The position numbers were made by a program, and so were the translations under genes. 64,000 nt of DNA, taken from NCBI RefSeq assembly GCF_035958815.1, contig NZ_CP108383.1, positions 8,866,001 through 8,930,000 on the forward strand. The letters run 5' to 3'. The stretch's first letter is position 1; each line of letters begins with the position of its first letter. Shown here piece by piece: positions 52,813-61,265 of this stretch. The notes under the pieces were generated by a model. The model did not search any database. It saw nothing but the letters and a program-made list of their open reading frames with translations, and was not told the DNA's origin. This stretch comes from Nocardia sp. NBC_01327 (GTDB taxonomy: Bacteria; Actinomycetota; Actinomycetes; Mycobacteriales; Mycobacteriaceae).

Positions 52813-53268
52813 ATGAGCGAATTCGACATCCACCGGGAAACGGTCATCAAGGCCGATCCCGGGCAGATCCAGGCGCTCGTCGACGACTTCCACCAGTGGC
52901 AGCGCTGGTCGCCGTGGGAGAACGTGGATCCGGCCATGGAACGCACCTACAGCGGGGCCGATCGGGGCATCGGCGCCCGGTACTTCTGGAGTGGAAACCG
53001 TAAGGCCGGCCGCGGCAATATGGAGATCACCTCCGCCACGACCGATGCCATCGGCATCCGGTTGAATTTCGAGAAGCCCATCAAGAACACCAATCAGGTC
53101 ACCTTCGAATTCCGCCCGCAGCCCGAGGGCACCGCTGTCACCTGGCGGATGACCGGCGAGCGCACCGGAGCGATGGCGCTCATGGCCAAGCTTCTCCCGA
53201 TGGACCGCATGCTGGCAAAGGATTTCGACAGGGGCCTGGCCCAGCTGAAGGCCGCCGCCGAATCCTGA
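52813..53268 (+). CDS. SRPBCC family protein
   Basis: A 151-residue START-like (SRPBCC) protein beginning MSEFDIHRETVIKADPGQIQ, with the common pattern FHQWQRWSPWENVDPAMERT and a C-terminal helix MLAKDFDRGLAQLKAAAES. These proteins bind hydrophobic ligands in a deep pocket. Ligand unknown. The gene is divergent from the large regulator with a 79-base gap, so it may be one of its targets; that is inference. Confidence 0.88.
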   Translation: MSEFDIHRETVIKADPGQIQALVDDFHQWQRWSPWENVDPAMERTYSGADRGIGARYFWSGNRKAGRGNMEITSATTDAIGIRLNFEKPIKNTNQVTFEFRPQPEGTAVTWRMTGERTGAMALMAKLLPMDRMLAKDFDRGLAQLKAAAES

Positions 53269-53433
53269 CGGCATCCCCCGCGCCCGAAACGGCATCCGCC
53301 GCACCGCCCGAACCCTCGGCCGCACCCGCCCGAACCGTCCGCCGGACAGCCTGAACAGGGCCGCATCCGGCATTCCCAGGTCGGGCCGGGCGCCGGGAGG
53401 TATCGGCGCGGCCCTCAGATTAGGCTGCGATAC

Positions 53434-54303
53434 ATGGCTACAGCAGCACAGTGGATCGAGGGCGCTCGGCCGCGCACTCTGCCGAACGCGATCGCTCCGG
53501 TCCTGGCGGGTACGGGGGCCGCGGCCTCCATCGACGGGGCGGTCTGGTGGAAAGCGGTGCTGTGCCTGCTGCTTTCGCTCTCCCTGATCATCGGCGTGAA
53601 CTACGCCAACGACTACTCCGACGGTATTCGCGGCACGGACGACGACCGGGTCGGGCCGTTGCGCCTGGTCGGCTCGAAGCTCGCCAGTGCCCCCGCCGTG
53701 CGCAATGCCGCCATCGGCTGCCTGGCGCTCGGCGCGGTACTGGGCCTGATCCTGGTGTTCACCAGCGCCTGGTGGCTGCTGCTGGTCGGTGCGGGCTGCC
53801 TGGCCGGGGCGTGGTTCTACACCGGCGGCCGGAACCCGTACGGGTACAGCGGTTTCGGTGAGATCGCGGTCTTCGTCTTCTTCGGCCTGGTGGCGGTGCT
53901 CGGCACCGAGTTCGTACAGGCCGGGCGGGCGGAGTGGGCCGGACTGGCCTGCGCGATCGCCGTGGGCGCGTTCTCCAGCGCGGTGCTGGTCACCAATAAT
54001 CTGCGCGATATCCCGACCGATTCGGTCTCCGGCAAGACCACGCTCGCGGTGCGCCTCGGCGATACCCGCACCCGCACACTGCATGTGGTGCTGCTGGCGG
54101 TGCCGTTCCTGGCCACCCTCGCACTCGCGGCCCGCACCCCGTGGGCCCTGGTCGGATTGGTGGCGCTGCCCCTGGCCGTCAAGGCCAATGAGCCGGTCCG
54201 CACCGGCAAGAACGGGCCGGGTTTGATTCCCGCCCTCGCCGGTACCGGACTCGCGCTGTTGATCTGGTCGGCCGTCACGGGCCTCGCGCTCGGCCTCGGC
54301 TGA
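53434..54303 (+). CDS. menA: 1,4-dihydroxy-2-naphthoate polyprenyltransferase
   Basis: A 289-residue integral membrane prenyltransferase that attaches the polyprenyl tail to the naphthoate ring. The Asp-rich motif for the diphosphate is GVNYANDYSDGIRGTDDDRV, and the second is TNNLRDIPTDSVSGKTTLAV. About nine helices are seen. It begins MATAAQWIEGARPRTLPNAI, typical of actinobacterial MenA. Confidence 0.95.
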   Translation: MATAAQWIEGARPRTLPNAIAPVLAGTGAAASIDGAVWWKAVLCLLLSLSLIIGVNYANDYSDGIRGTDDDRVGPLRLVGSKLASAPAVRNAAIGCLALGAVLGLILVFTSAWWLLLVGAGCLAGAWFYTGGRNPYGYSGFGEIAVFVFFGLVAVLGTEFVQAGRAEWAGLACAIAVGAFSSAVLVTNNLRDIPTDSVSGKTTLAVRLGDTRTRTLHVVLLAVPFLATLALAARTPWALVGLVALPLAVKANEPVRTGKNGPGLIPALAGTGLALLIWSAVTGLALGLG

Positions 54304-54305
54304 GG

Positions 54306-54686
54306 TCAGTCCTCGTCGGGGACGAGGATTCCGAGCACCCAGTTCACCAGGGTGATGATGATGGCTCCGAATACGGCCGCCCAGAATCCCTCCACCCGCA
54401 GGCCGTACTGGGTGGTCTCGGTGATCTTGGCGGTCAGCCATAGCATCAGAGCGTTGATGATCAGCAGGAACAGGCCGAGCGACAACACCACCAGGGGCAG
54501 TGACAGCAGTTTCACGATCGGCTTGATCAGGGCGTTCACAATCGCGAACACCACGGTGATGGCCGCGATCACGAGCAGCTTCTTGGCAGTGGTGTCGTCG
54601 GGGCTCTTGATCTCGATACCGGTCACCCAGACCGAGGCGAGCCAGATCGCGACACCGTTGATGATCAGACGTAGCAGGAGCGTCAT
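54306..54686 (-). CDS. YvlD/PhageHolin_4 family small membrane protein
   Basis: A 126-residue protein with four helices (LLLRLIINGVAIWLASVWV, LLVIAAITVVFAIVNALIKP and two more). The NALIKPIVKLLSLPL stretch is typical of the YvlD family. Databases call it a phage holin family, but there is no phage sign here and it is a common chromosomal protein. It is convergent with menA, with 2 bases between the stops. Confidence 0.88.
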   Translation of the reverse strand: MTLLLRLIINGVAIWLASVWVTGIEIKSPDDTTAKKLLVIAAITVVFAIVNALIKPIVKLLSLPLVVLSLGLFLLIINALMLWLTAKITETTQYGLRVEGFWAAVFGAIIITLVNWVLGILVPDED

Positions 54687-54766
54687 GCCCCGATCGTAGG
54701 GTGAGAACCCGTCCGGGGGTGATCTTCACACGCGCCGCCACCGCTTCCCCCGCGACCGGGCCCTGC

Positions 54767-55354
54767 TCATGCCGCGTTGTCGAGGTATTCGGTGACCGCG
54801 GCGCGCAGTGTGTGCACCGCGTCGTTGTCGCCGAGCAGCTGCCGCGTCGCCGCATTGGGCGCGCGCAGAATGCCCAGCAGCACATGCCCGGCCGCAATGT
54901 GGTTGTCGCCCCGGGTCAGTGCCTCGCGCAGAGAAAGCTCGAGAGCCTTCTTGGCATCCCGATCGAACGGAATGTGGCCCGTGGGGAAACCTTTCGGACC
55001 ACGGAAGCGCCCGCGCCGCGGTTCGTCAACGGGGACAGCGCGTTCCAGCGCATCCTCACCGAAGGTGGCCTCCAGACTCTCGCGGACCGCGTCGAGATCG
55101 ATGCCGATGGAGCGCAGGGCCTCCGCATCCTCCGCGCCGAGGGGATCGCCGGTTCGCTTGCGCGCCAGCGCCTCTCGCACGCCCTCCGCGGTATAGCCGC
55201 GTTCGGCGAGCATCTGCTTGAGCCCGTCGTCCGGTGAGGCCAGCAGCCCCAGCAGCATGTGCTCCATCTCCACGGAGGAGGAACGCAGTTCGCGCGCTTC
55301 CTCCTGTGCGACCACGATCGCGTACCTGGCCGCCTTGTCGAATCGTTCGAACAT
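54767..55354 (-). CDS. Clp N-terminal domain protein (adaptor-like, no ATPase)
   Basis: A 195-residue protein with two Clp-N repeats, at about 2-65 (FDKAARYAIVVAQEEARELR, EMEHMLLGLLASPDDGLKQM) and 128-191 (FDRDAKKALELSLREALTRG, AGHVLLGILRAPNAATRQLL), and no AAA domain. Clp-N domains bind substrates or adaptors of ClpC. A stand-alone protein may compete with or deliver substrates to ClpC. It is translated with the HTH gene upstream by 1-base overlap. Confidence 0.9.
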   Translation of the reverse strand: MFERFDKAARYAIVVAQEEARELRSSSVEMEHMLLGLLASPDDGLKQMLAERGYTAEGVREALARKRTGDPLGAEDAEALRSIGIDLDAVRESLEATFGEDALERAVPVDEPRRGRFRGPKGFPTGHIPFDRDAKKALELSLREALTRGDNHIAAGHVLLGILRAPNAATRQLLGDNDAVHTLRAAVTEYLDNAA

Positions 55355-55575
55355 CAGCGGATACCGCCCTTCCGGTTGTACTTCTGGTGGACCGCCTGCC
55401 TGCTGACCTCGAGTGCGTCCGCGATGGCCTGCCAGGACCAGCCCTGCCTGCGGGCATTGGTGACCTGGATGGCCTCGAGTCGCTCGAGCAGCCGGCGTAG
55501 TGCCAACACCGCGCGGAGTCCGACCTGTGGGTCGGGACTGCCGGCGGCGGCCGCCAGAGTTGTTGCTTCGCTCAT
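55354..55575 (-). CDS. Small helix-turn-helix DNA-binding protein
   Basis: A 73-residue protein with a C-terminal HTH (GWSWQAIADALEVSRQAVHQ, then KYNRKGG) and a helical N-terminal half. It lacks a sensor domain. Its stop overlaps the start of the Clp-N gene (TGATG). A complex palindromic element with four GTCAA half sites sits 4 bases upstream of its ATG, so it probably controls its own operon. Confidence 0.87.
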   Translation of the reverse strand: MSEATTLAAAAGSPDPQVGLRAVLALRRLLERLEAIQVTNARRQGWSWQAIADALEVSRQAVHQKYNRKGGIR

Positions 55576-55578
55576 GAC

Positions 55579-55621
55579 GTCAATTTACGTTGACATCGCG
55601 GGCGCGTCAACGAAAATTGAC
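55579..55621. promoter_or_regulatory. Double palindrome operator of the HTH-ClpN operon
   Basis: GTCAATTTACGTTGAC (55579-55594) and GTCAACGAAAATTGAC (55606-55621) are each near-palindromes and are also inverted copies of one another with 15 of 16 bases matching. The right one contains a possible -35 (TTGACG on the minus strand) and the left one a possible -10 (TAAATT). The overlap with the promoter suggests repression. Confidence 0.7.
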
Positions 55622-55643
55622 ACAACCGGATTTGTTCTCGCCG

Positions 55644-55955
55644 TCAGTTCCAGGGGACGAACGGCGCGTAGTCGCGCACATGCCCGTCCACCCAGCCCCA
55701 GATCACCTCGGGCTCGACTTCGACGCCACTCTGGAACCGCAGCCGCCAGCCGCGGACTTCCTTCTCCCAGATATCGCCGTCACGGTCCTCGTAGAGTCCG
55801 AAGGCCGCGGGTTCCCATGCGTTCACGAACTCCCCGAATCCCGTCTCGACGATTCGCACTTCCTGCTGGCAGGCGACCGCAGTTTGCCCCGAGGTGAACA
55901 CCCAGGGCCCCTCCGTGACATTGCCACCGGCCACCGACCTCGGATGCTGCCCCAA
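55644..55955 (-). CDS. Hypothetical protein, tryptophan-rich
   Basis: A 103-residue protein with many aromatic residues (YEDRDGDIWEKEVRGWRLRF, EVIWGWVDGHVRDYAPFVPW). It has no signal peptide. The TTG at 55955 has AGGAG 5 bases upstream, which fixes the start. I recognise no family; it resembles small conserved proteins of Nocardia and Rhodococcus in style. It ends 23 bases before the double palindrome. Confidence 0.68.
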   Translation of the reverse strand: MGQHPRSVAGGNVTEGPWVFTSGQTAVACQQEVRIVETGFGEFVNAWEPAAFGLYEDRDGDIWEKEVRGWRLRFQSGVEVEPEVIWGWVDGHVRDYAPFVPWN

Positions 55956-56078
55956 CTCGACTCCTGATTTGTTGTTGTTTCAAACTATTGGAGCAGAACC
56001 GGACACCGCACACCCCTCGTCGACCATCCCGTGCGTGTATCACCGGACGACCGCGTGTGTACCAGACGGCAATACAAG

Positions 56079-56092
56079 TAAGGTCACCCTAA
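56079..56092 (+). promoter_or_regulatory. Possible iron-box-like palindrome before the MmyB-type regulator
   Basis: TAAGGTCACCCTAA resembles the central part of actinobacterial IdeR/DmdR boxes such as TAAGGCTTACCTAA (10 of 14 positions), and it ends 3 bases before the ATG. It is weaker than the clear box at 36895. Confidence 0.3.
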
Positions 56093-56095
56093 GTA

Positions 56096-56980
56096 ATGAA
56101 TGGAGTACCCACGTTCGGCGAGTACATTCGCCAGCGCCGAACGGCCGCCAATCTCACCCGCCCGCAGCTCGCCTGGCTGGCCAACCTCTCGGTCCCCTAC
56201 CTGACCAAGATCGAGGGCGGCGCCAACCCCTCCCGCCGGGTCATCGAATCCCTCGGCACCGCCCTGGAATTGCCGGCCGCCGAGTTCGAATACGCCCTGG
56301 TGCTGGCCGAAGGCCCGTTCCCGCGGATCGAGGCCGATCACCCGACACCCACCGATCTCGAGTATCTGGAACTGCTCAATCCCAAGATCGCTGCGTACAT
56401 TTCGGGCGCGATGGACATTCTGGCCATCAATTCGGCGCATGCGGAAGCCTTTCCGGAGCTCGACCCGGGCTGCAATTACGTCGAGTGGATGATGCTCAAC
56501 CCGGTGGCGCGCACCGTGCTGGTCGACTGGCCGGGCGAGATGCGGCAGGCCGCCGGCCTGTTCCGGTTGCTGCTGGCGCGGCGCGGCCCGGACGAGCACA
56601 CCCAGCGGATCCTCGACAACTGCCTGGAGAGTCCGGAGTTCGCCACCGTCTGGCGCACCGAATCGGTTTCCAATGAGCGACCCGATCGCACGAAGCTGGT
56701 GCGGAACCCGCGGACGCTGGCCATCACCGAGTTGCGGATCAACATCTGGCGTACGCAATCGAGCCTGCAGTCCTGGATGCTCGTGCTCGGCAGTGGCGTC
56801 GATCACCCGATGGCGGTCACGCGTCCAGTAATTCGCGAAAGGCCCCGCGCGTCAAGGCCTATTAACGCCGCCGAGACGGCCGAATCCCCCGGCCGACGCT
56901 CACAGATGGAAGCTTCGCTACGCGAACCGACATCAACACAGTCGCTACAGCAAACCAGTAGCAATCAATTGGATGGGTGA
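56096..56980 (+). CDS. XRE family regulator with MmyB-like ligand domain
   Basis: A 294-residue regulator. The helix-turn-helix is at about 7-55 (GEYIRQRRTAANLTRPQLAW, VPYLTKIEGGANPSRRVIES), and a MmyB-like PAS-type domain covers about 80-235 (MDILAINSAHAEAFPE, NYVEWMMLNPVARTVLVDWP), which binds fatty acids in some relatives. The C-terminal 60 residues are disordered. No obvious target neighbours; the next gene is convergent. Confidence 0.9.
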   Translation: MNGVPTFGEYIRQRRTAANLTRPQLAWLANLSVPYLTKIEGGANPSRRVIESLGTALELPAAEFEYALVLAEGPFPRIEADHPTPTDLEYLELLNPKIAAYISGAMDILAINSAHAEAFPELDPGCNYVEWMMLNPVARTVLVDWPGEMRQAAGLFRLLLARRGPDEHTQRILDNCLESPEFATVWRTESVSNERPDRTKLVRNPRTLAITELRINIWRTQSSLQSWMLVLGSGVDHPMAVTRPVIRERPRASRPINAAETAESPGRRSQMEASLREPTSTQSLQQTSSNQLDG

Positions 56981-57017
56981 TCAACCCTTCTCATCCGACC
57001 GCCGTGCCGTGGGAAAA

Positions 57018-58103
57018 CTAGCCGGACCAATGACCGGTAGCGATGAATCGATCGATGACGGCGGTGGGCTCCACCAGGCTCAGCCCCTGACCGGCAACCC
57101 AATCGTCATTGAAATAGGTTCCGGCATAACGGTCTCCACCGTCACACAGCAGAGTCACCACACTGCCGGTACGATTCGCGGCGATCATGTCGGCAATCAG
57201 GGCAAATGCGCCCCACAGATTGGTGCCGGTGGACCCGCCGACCCGGCGGCCCAGCAGTGCGCTCGCATGCCGGGCGGCCGCAATCGAACCCGCATCGGGC
57301 ACTTCGATCATGGTGTCGACAACCTGGCCGACGAACGAGGGCTCCACCCGCGGCCGCCCGATGCCCTCGATGCGTGAGGACATTCCGGTCTGATAGTCGG
57401 CGTCCGAAAGCTCGTACCCGCCGTAGAAGGCCGAATTCTCCGGATCGACCACGGCCAGCCGGGTGGCATGGCGGCGGTAGCGGATATAGCGGCCGATGGT
57501 GGCGCTGGTACCGCCGGTGCCGGCGCCCACGACGATCCACTCCGGGATCGGGTGCGACTCCAATGCCAGCTGATGGAAGATCGATTCGGCAATATTGTTA
57601 TTGCCGCGCCAGTCGGTGGCGCGCTCGGCATGGGTGAACTGGTCCATATAGTGGCCGTTGCATTCAGCTGCGAGTCGCGCTGCCTCGGTATAGATATCCG
57701 GCGACTTGGCGACCAGATGTGAACGCCCGCCCTGCGCCTCGATGAGCGCGATCTTCTCCGGCGAGGTGGTAGCGGGCATGACTGCCACGAATTCCAGGCC
57801 GAGCAGTTTGGCGAAATAGGCCTCGCTGATGGCCGTCGAACCCGAGGAGGCCTCCACCACGGTGGTGCCCTCGGTGACCCAGCCGTTGCAGATCGCGTAG
57901 AGGAACAGCGAGCGCGCCAGGCGATGCTTGAGACTGCCCGTGATGTGGGTGGATTCGTCTTTGAGGTACAGCTGCACACCCCATTCGGGGGGCAGTGGAT
58001 AGCGCAGCAGATGCGTGTCGGCACTGCGTTGCGCATCCGCGTCGATCAGTCGCACCGCATTGTCGACCCAGTCGCGCGGCGCGGAATGATCGCAGCGTTT
58101 CAC
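57018..58103 (-). CDS. PLP-dependent cysteine synthase-like enzyme (Cds1 type)
   Basis: A 361-residue fold-type II PLP enzyme. The PLP lysine is Lys59 in ITGSLKHRLA, the phosphate loop is GAGTGGTSATIGRYI, and EASSGSTAISEAYFAKLLGL binds substrate carboxylate. It is close to the L-cysteine desulfhydrase Cds1 of M. tuberculosis (Rv3684), which makes hydrogen sulphide, pyruvate and ammonia from cysteine. That activity is inferred by similarity. It overlaps the upstream DUF4229 gene by 4 bases. Confidence 0.88.
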   Translation of the reverse strand: MKRCDHSAPRDWVDNAVRLIDADAQRSADTHLLRYPLPPEWGVQLYLKDESTHITGSLKHRLARSLFLYAICNGWVTEGTTVVEASSGSTAISEAYFAKLLGLEFVAVMPATTSPEKIALIEAQGGRSHLVAKSPDIYTEAARLAAECNGHYMDQFTHAERATDWRGNNNIAESIFHQLALESHPIPEWIVVGAGTGGTSATIGRYIRYRRHATRLAVVDPENSAFYGGYELSDADYQTGMSSRIEGIGRPRVEPSFVGQVVDTMIEVPDAGSIAAARHASALLGRRVGGSTGTNLWGAFALIADMIAANRTGSVVTLLCDGGDRYAGTYFNDDWVAGQGLSLVEPTAVIDRFIATGHWSG

Positions 58104-58408
58104 TTCTCTTCGCCTCGAAGGCGCGACATCAGCTGCTCCTTGTCCGAGCGCCGCTTCGCATCGAAGGCGGCAATGTCCCTATTGAGCTGTGTCCGAAGCT
58201 TTTTGAACAGCAGCAGCGAGAGCGGCAGGGCGATGAGCAGCGCGAACAGCAGCGCCACAATGATGGGGATATCGACATTCACGATCGCTGCGACGCCCAG
58301 AATAATGGCGGCGAGGACGGCGACCAGGGCGAGCCGGGCCAGGGTGTAGATGGCCAGGGTCTTGCCCATGCGGCGGCCCGCGCTCGCGGGCGGGGTTGCG
58401 TCACTCAC
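58100..58408 (-). CDS. DUF4229 membrane protein
   Basis: A 102-residue protein with two adjacent helices (about 20-42 and 46-68; TLARLALVAVLAAIILGVAA, IPIIVALLFALLIALPLSLL) and a charged helical tail. It matches the small actinobacterial DUF4229 family; function unknown. It is coupled to the Cds1-like gene by overlap. Confidence 0.85.
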   Translation of the reverse strand: MSDATPPASAGRRMGKTLAIYTLARLALVAVLAAIILGVAAIVNVDIPIIVALLFALLIALPLSLLLFKKLRTQLNRDIAAFDAKRRSDKEQLMSRLRGEEK

Positions 58409-58634
58409 GCGGAACAGCCTAGGTGACGGCGATTCGGGCGGACGCGGTGCCCTCTGCCCGAATGTCGCTGGATATTCGCTGCAACGGCCGAATCGGTGAC
58501 CGCGAACACAGTACGGATATCCGTTTTGTCTATTACTTCCCCTTTACCAAATCGAGACTGTTCGAACACACAGGGGGTGCAGTGCAACGATGTCGCTACT
58601 GATGAGGGATCTGACGAAACGGAAAGGTTTGCGA

Positions 58635-58868
58635 ATGACTGCGTTCACCGCGGCGAGCCGCGTAATGGGTTCCGTCAACGGCCAGGACACCCTGCTTACC
58701 CCAGGCCAGGTGGCAGCCCTGTTCCATGTCGATCCGAAGACCGTGACGCGATGGGCTCATGCGGGACGGCTCGGCTCACTGCGGACTCCGGGCGGTCACC
58801 GCCGGTTCCGCGAAAGCGAAGTATTGACGCTTCTCCGGTCTCTCACCACCGAGGCGACCCGCGTCTAA
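58635..58868 (+). CDS. BldC-like MerR-type DNA-binding protein
   Basis: A 77-residue winged helix-turn-helix protein with the BldC pattern LLTPGQVAALFHVDPKTVTR-WAHAGRLGS and LRTPGGHRRFRESEV. BldC in Streptomyces is a small regulator of development that binds DNA cooperatively without a ligand domain. I chose the ATG at 58635 because GGAAAGG lies 7 bases upstream. It stands alone. Confidence 0.9.
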   Translation: MTAFTAASRVMGSVNGQDTLLTPGQVAALFHVDPKTVTRWAHAGRLGSLRTPGGHRRFRESEVLTLLRSLTTEATRV

Positions 58869-58940
58869 ATCCCATATTTACCGTTCCGCGGTGCTGCGGG
58901 TACGGACACGGATTACCCTCGTTGGCAGGAGGTGAGCGAC

Positions 58941-59141
58941 GTGACGTACCTGTTGGCACTCATCGCAGTAGTGGCCGTCGCGATGTTGTGCTGGAAAGCT
59001 TTCGGCCCCCAGCGACCGGCCCGCACCGGTGCAGCATCGGCACCACGTAAGCGCGTTATCGGACCCGATGACGACCCGGATTTCCTCTGGCGGCTCTCTC
59101 GCCAGCACCGAGACGGCGAACCCGGCTCCCCCGATCACTGA
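58941..59141 (+). CDS. Small single-pass membrane protein
   Basis: A 66-residue protein with one helix at about 3-20 (YLLALIAVVAVAMLCWKAF) and a charged tail ending FLWRLSRQHRDGEPGSPDH. The GTG at 58941 has AGGAGG 8 bases upstream and is chosen over the GTG at 58932. Conserved small actinobacterial membrane proteins of this shape are of unknown role. Confidence 0.7.
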   Translation: MTYLLALIAVVAVAMLCWKAFGPQRPARTGAASAPRKRVIGPDDDPDFLWRLSRQHRDGEPGSPDH

Positions 59142-59270
59142 GCCCTTCTCCCAGGTCGGCGATTCTCTAGCAAACCGACCGTCCTGGTTATTTTCCAGCG
59201 AGACCGCTCCTGCCGGGCACCGCCCCGAGCGCATACTGGGTGACATCCGTATGCGACCGGAAGGTGCCCG

Positions 59271-59546
59271 ATGGAAAAGGACGAGAACCTCTCACAGGAT
59301 GCACGCCGCAAGCAGGGAGATACGCACTCCGCCGAACGCCGCGACCAACGCCGCGAAACAGAGGCGGCCCGCCTGGCCTCCGGCACCGGTCCACCGCCCG
59401 ACCCGCTGATCGAACCCATGCAGGCCCGGGTAGCCGAGAACAATCACACCGACAACCCCAAATGGGACCGCGCCCGAGCCAAGGAAGCGACCGGCGAAGC
59501 CGTCAAACTCGCCAACGCCGACTCCATCGAACTCGACCCCAGCTGA
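59271..59546 (+). CDS. Hydrophilic hypothetical protein
   Basis: A 91-residue protein rich in Arg, Glu, Asp and Ala, probably disordered or helical (DARRKQGDTHSAERRDQRRE). It has no signal peptide or cysteine. It is followed by a very good terminator 4 bases after its stop, which supports a real transcript. No family recognised. Confidence 0.65.
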   Translation: MEKDENLSQDARRKQGDTHSAERRDQRRETEAARLASGTGPPPDPLIEPMQARVAENNHTDNPKWDRARAKEATGEAVKLANADSIELDPS

Positions 59547-59549
59547 GAC

Positions 59550-59591
59550 CGAGAGATCCCCGCACCCGTCCTGGGCCGCGGGGATCTCTCG
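59550..59591 (+). terminator. Terminator after the hydrophilic protein gene
   Basis: CGAGAGATCCCCGC pairs perfectly with GCGGGGATCTCTCG around a loop of about 14 bases. Confidence 0.8.
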
Positions 59592-59741
59592 TCCGGCCCG
59601 AAGGCGATCCCGCGCAGGAAGTTCGGGGCACGAATTTCGGGGGCGGGGGCGCTCGGGGCAAGGGTTTTGCCGGATAGGACTGTCTCGTTCGCTGCCATAA
59701 CGTTCTGGCCCGCAAGGCACTCGGCTGCGGGAGGGATCGGT

Positions 59742-61115
59742 GTGGTGACACAGTTGGCGGCGGCCGAGGTGATCGGCGGGGATGAGGAGCGGGCGGCGGG
59801 TGAGCGGTGGCATCCGCTGGCGCGCATGGGTTTCCGGTTCGGATTCGTGTTTTTGGGGATCGGGATGGCGGGGGCGTGGCTGACCTATGCGCTGCTGCGC
59901 TCGTTCGGGGTACCGCAGCGGACGGTGACCGCGGTGGCGGAGTGGACGGCGCTGCATCCGCTCACCGACGTGGTGGGTGAGCATCTCTTCGGCGTGCGCA
60001 TCGATTTCACGCCGACCGGCAGTGGAGACACTGCGGCGCAATGGGTTTCGATCTTCACCTGGCTGCTCGTCGCCGTGGTGGTCACCGCCGTGTGGTCGGT
60101 GCTGGATCGGCGGCGGCCGGACTACTCGCGGCTGTACGAATGGTTCCGGCTGCTGCTGCGTGCCGCCCTGGTGAGCGCACTGCTGCTGTACGGGATGGTG
60201 AAACTGCTGCCCTCGCAGATGTCGTTCAGCCTGGACCGACTGGTGGAACCGTTCGGTGATATGAGCCCGATGGCGGTGCTGTGGGCGCAGACGTCACTGT
60301 CGCAACCTTACGAAATCGCCTTGGGCGCAGCGGAACTCACCGCCGCGCTGCTGCTGGTGCTGCCACGGACCGCCGGCCTGGGTTCGGTGCTCGCCGTCAT
60401 CGTGACGCTGCAGATCTTCCTGCTGAATCTCACCTTCGATGTGCCGGTGAAGATCTTCTCCCTGCAGCTGTTCCTGTACGCGCTGGTGCTGGCCGCACCC
60501 CATATCGTCCGGACCGTCACGGCACTGGCCGGGGGCGCCGTGCCGGTCCGGAGCCCGGAGCCCTTGCGCACCACACCGCGCGGCAATCGGATTCTGCTGA
60601 TCGCTCAGCTGGTATTCGGCGTGTGGCTCCTGTTCACCGCGATCACCGAGGGCGCCGATGCCTGGCACAGCTACGGCAATGACCGGCCGCACTCCCCGCT
60701 CTACGGCATCTGGGACATCACCGATTACACGGTGGGCGGACAGGATATGCCCGCGCTGGTCGACTTCAGCCGATCACCGGATGACAATCAAATGCTCAGC
60801 GCCACAGTGCGATTACGCCGGATCATCTTCGATATTCCCATCGGCATGACCGCGCAGCGCATGGATGATTCACTGTTCTCCCTTCCGGCGCAGATCGATA
60901 CCGACCGGCATACCGTGATCCTGTCGAAGGATCTGGCACACCAGTTACGGATCGCGACGCTGGAATACCGTCAGCCGCAACCGGATCAGCTCATTCTGGA
61001 GGGACAGCTCGGCGGGCGTCCGGTACGAATGCAATTGACCCGAATAGACCTGCAGCGCTTCCCCGCCGTCGCTCGCGGCTTCCACTGGATGCAGCCTGTT
61101 CCCTACTTCCGTTAG
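59742..61115 (+). CDS. DoxX-like multi-pass membrane protein
   Basis: A 457-residue protein. The first 320 residues contain about seven or eight helices, including a DoxX-like block (LYGMVKLLPSQMSFSLDRLV, AVLWAQTSLSQPYEIALGAA). The last 140 residues form a soluble domain (HSPLYGIWDITDYTVGGQDM). The GTG at 59742 has GAGGG 6 bases upstream. Role unknown; DoxX proteins in mycobacteria take part in oxidative stress responses. Confidence 0.82.
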   Translation: MVTQLAAAEVIGGDEERAAGERWHPLARMGFRFGFVFLGIGMAGAWLTYALLRSFGVPQRTVTAVAEWTALHPLTDVVGEHLFGVRIDFTPTGSGDTAAQWVSIFTWLLVAVVVTAVWSVLDRRRPDYSRLYEWFRLLLRAALVSALLLYGMVKLLPSQMSFSLDRLVEPFGDMSPMAVLWAQTSLSQPYEIALGAAELTAALLLVLPRTAGLGSVLAVIVTLQIFLLNLTFDVPVKIFSLQLFLYALVLAAPHIVRTVTALAGGAVPVRSPEPLRTTPRGNRILLIAQLVFGVWLLFTAITEGADAWHSYGNDRPHSPLYGIWDITDYTVGGQDMPALVDFSRSPDDNQMLSATVRLRRIIFDIPIGMTAQRMDDSLFSLPAQIDTDRHTVILSKDLAHQLRIATLEYRQPQPDQLILEGQLGGRPVRMQLTRIDLQRFPAVARGFHWMQPVPYFR

Positions 61116-61118
61116 GGC

Positions 61119-61208
61119 TCAGTAAGTTTCACGCGCGCCTACGCAACACTTTTCGCGCTCTCGGCCCTGATCACCGCAGCCCTCCTCCCCCGCCGGACCG
61201 CGCCCTGA
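61119..61208 (+). pseudogene. Remnant of an MFS-type transporter gene (last ~29 codons)
   Basis: One frame reads FTRAYATLFALSALITAALL followed by PRRTAP and a stop at 61206-61208, which looks like the last membrane helix and tail of a major facilitator transporter. There is no start codon or upstream part; the preceding sequence is the end of the DoxX-like gene. HxlR regulators are often next to MFS genes, and one starts 57 bases later, which supports a decayed partner. The fragment is short, so chance is not excluded. Confidence 0.5.
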
Positions 61209-61265
61209 TCACCTCGCCCGATAGGGCATAATGGTCTTCAATTGCAACCAATCGGGAGGAGGCAT

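Noticed and set aside
54306..54686. Phage holin annotation as a sign of a prophage
   Set aside because: The YvlD/PhageHolin_4 family is common on bacterial chromosomes and no phage structural, integrase or lysis gene is nearby.
52708..54897. Minus-strand open frame of 729 codons across the SRPBCC, menA and YvlD genes
   Set aside because: It crosses three well supported genes in another frame and has no domain signs.
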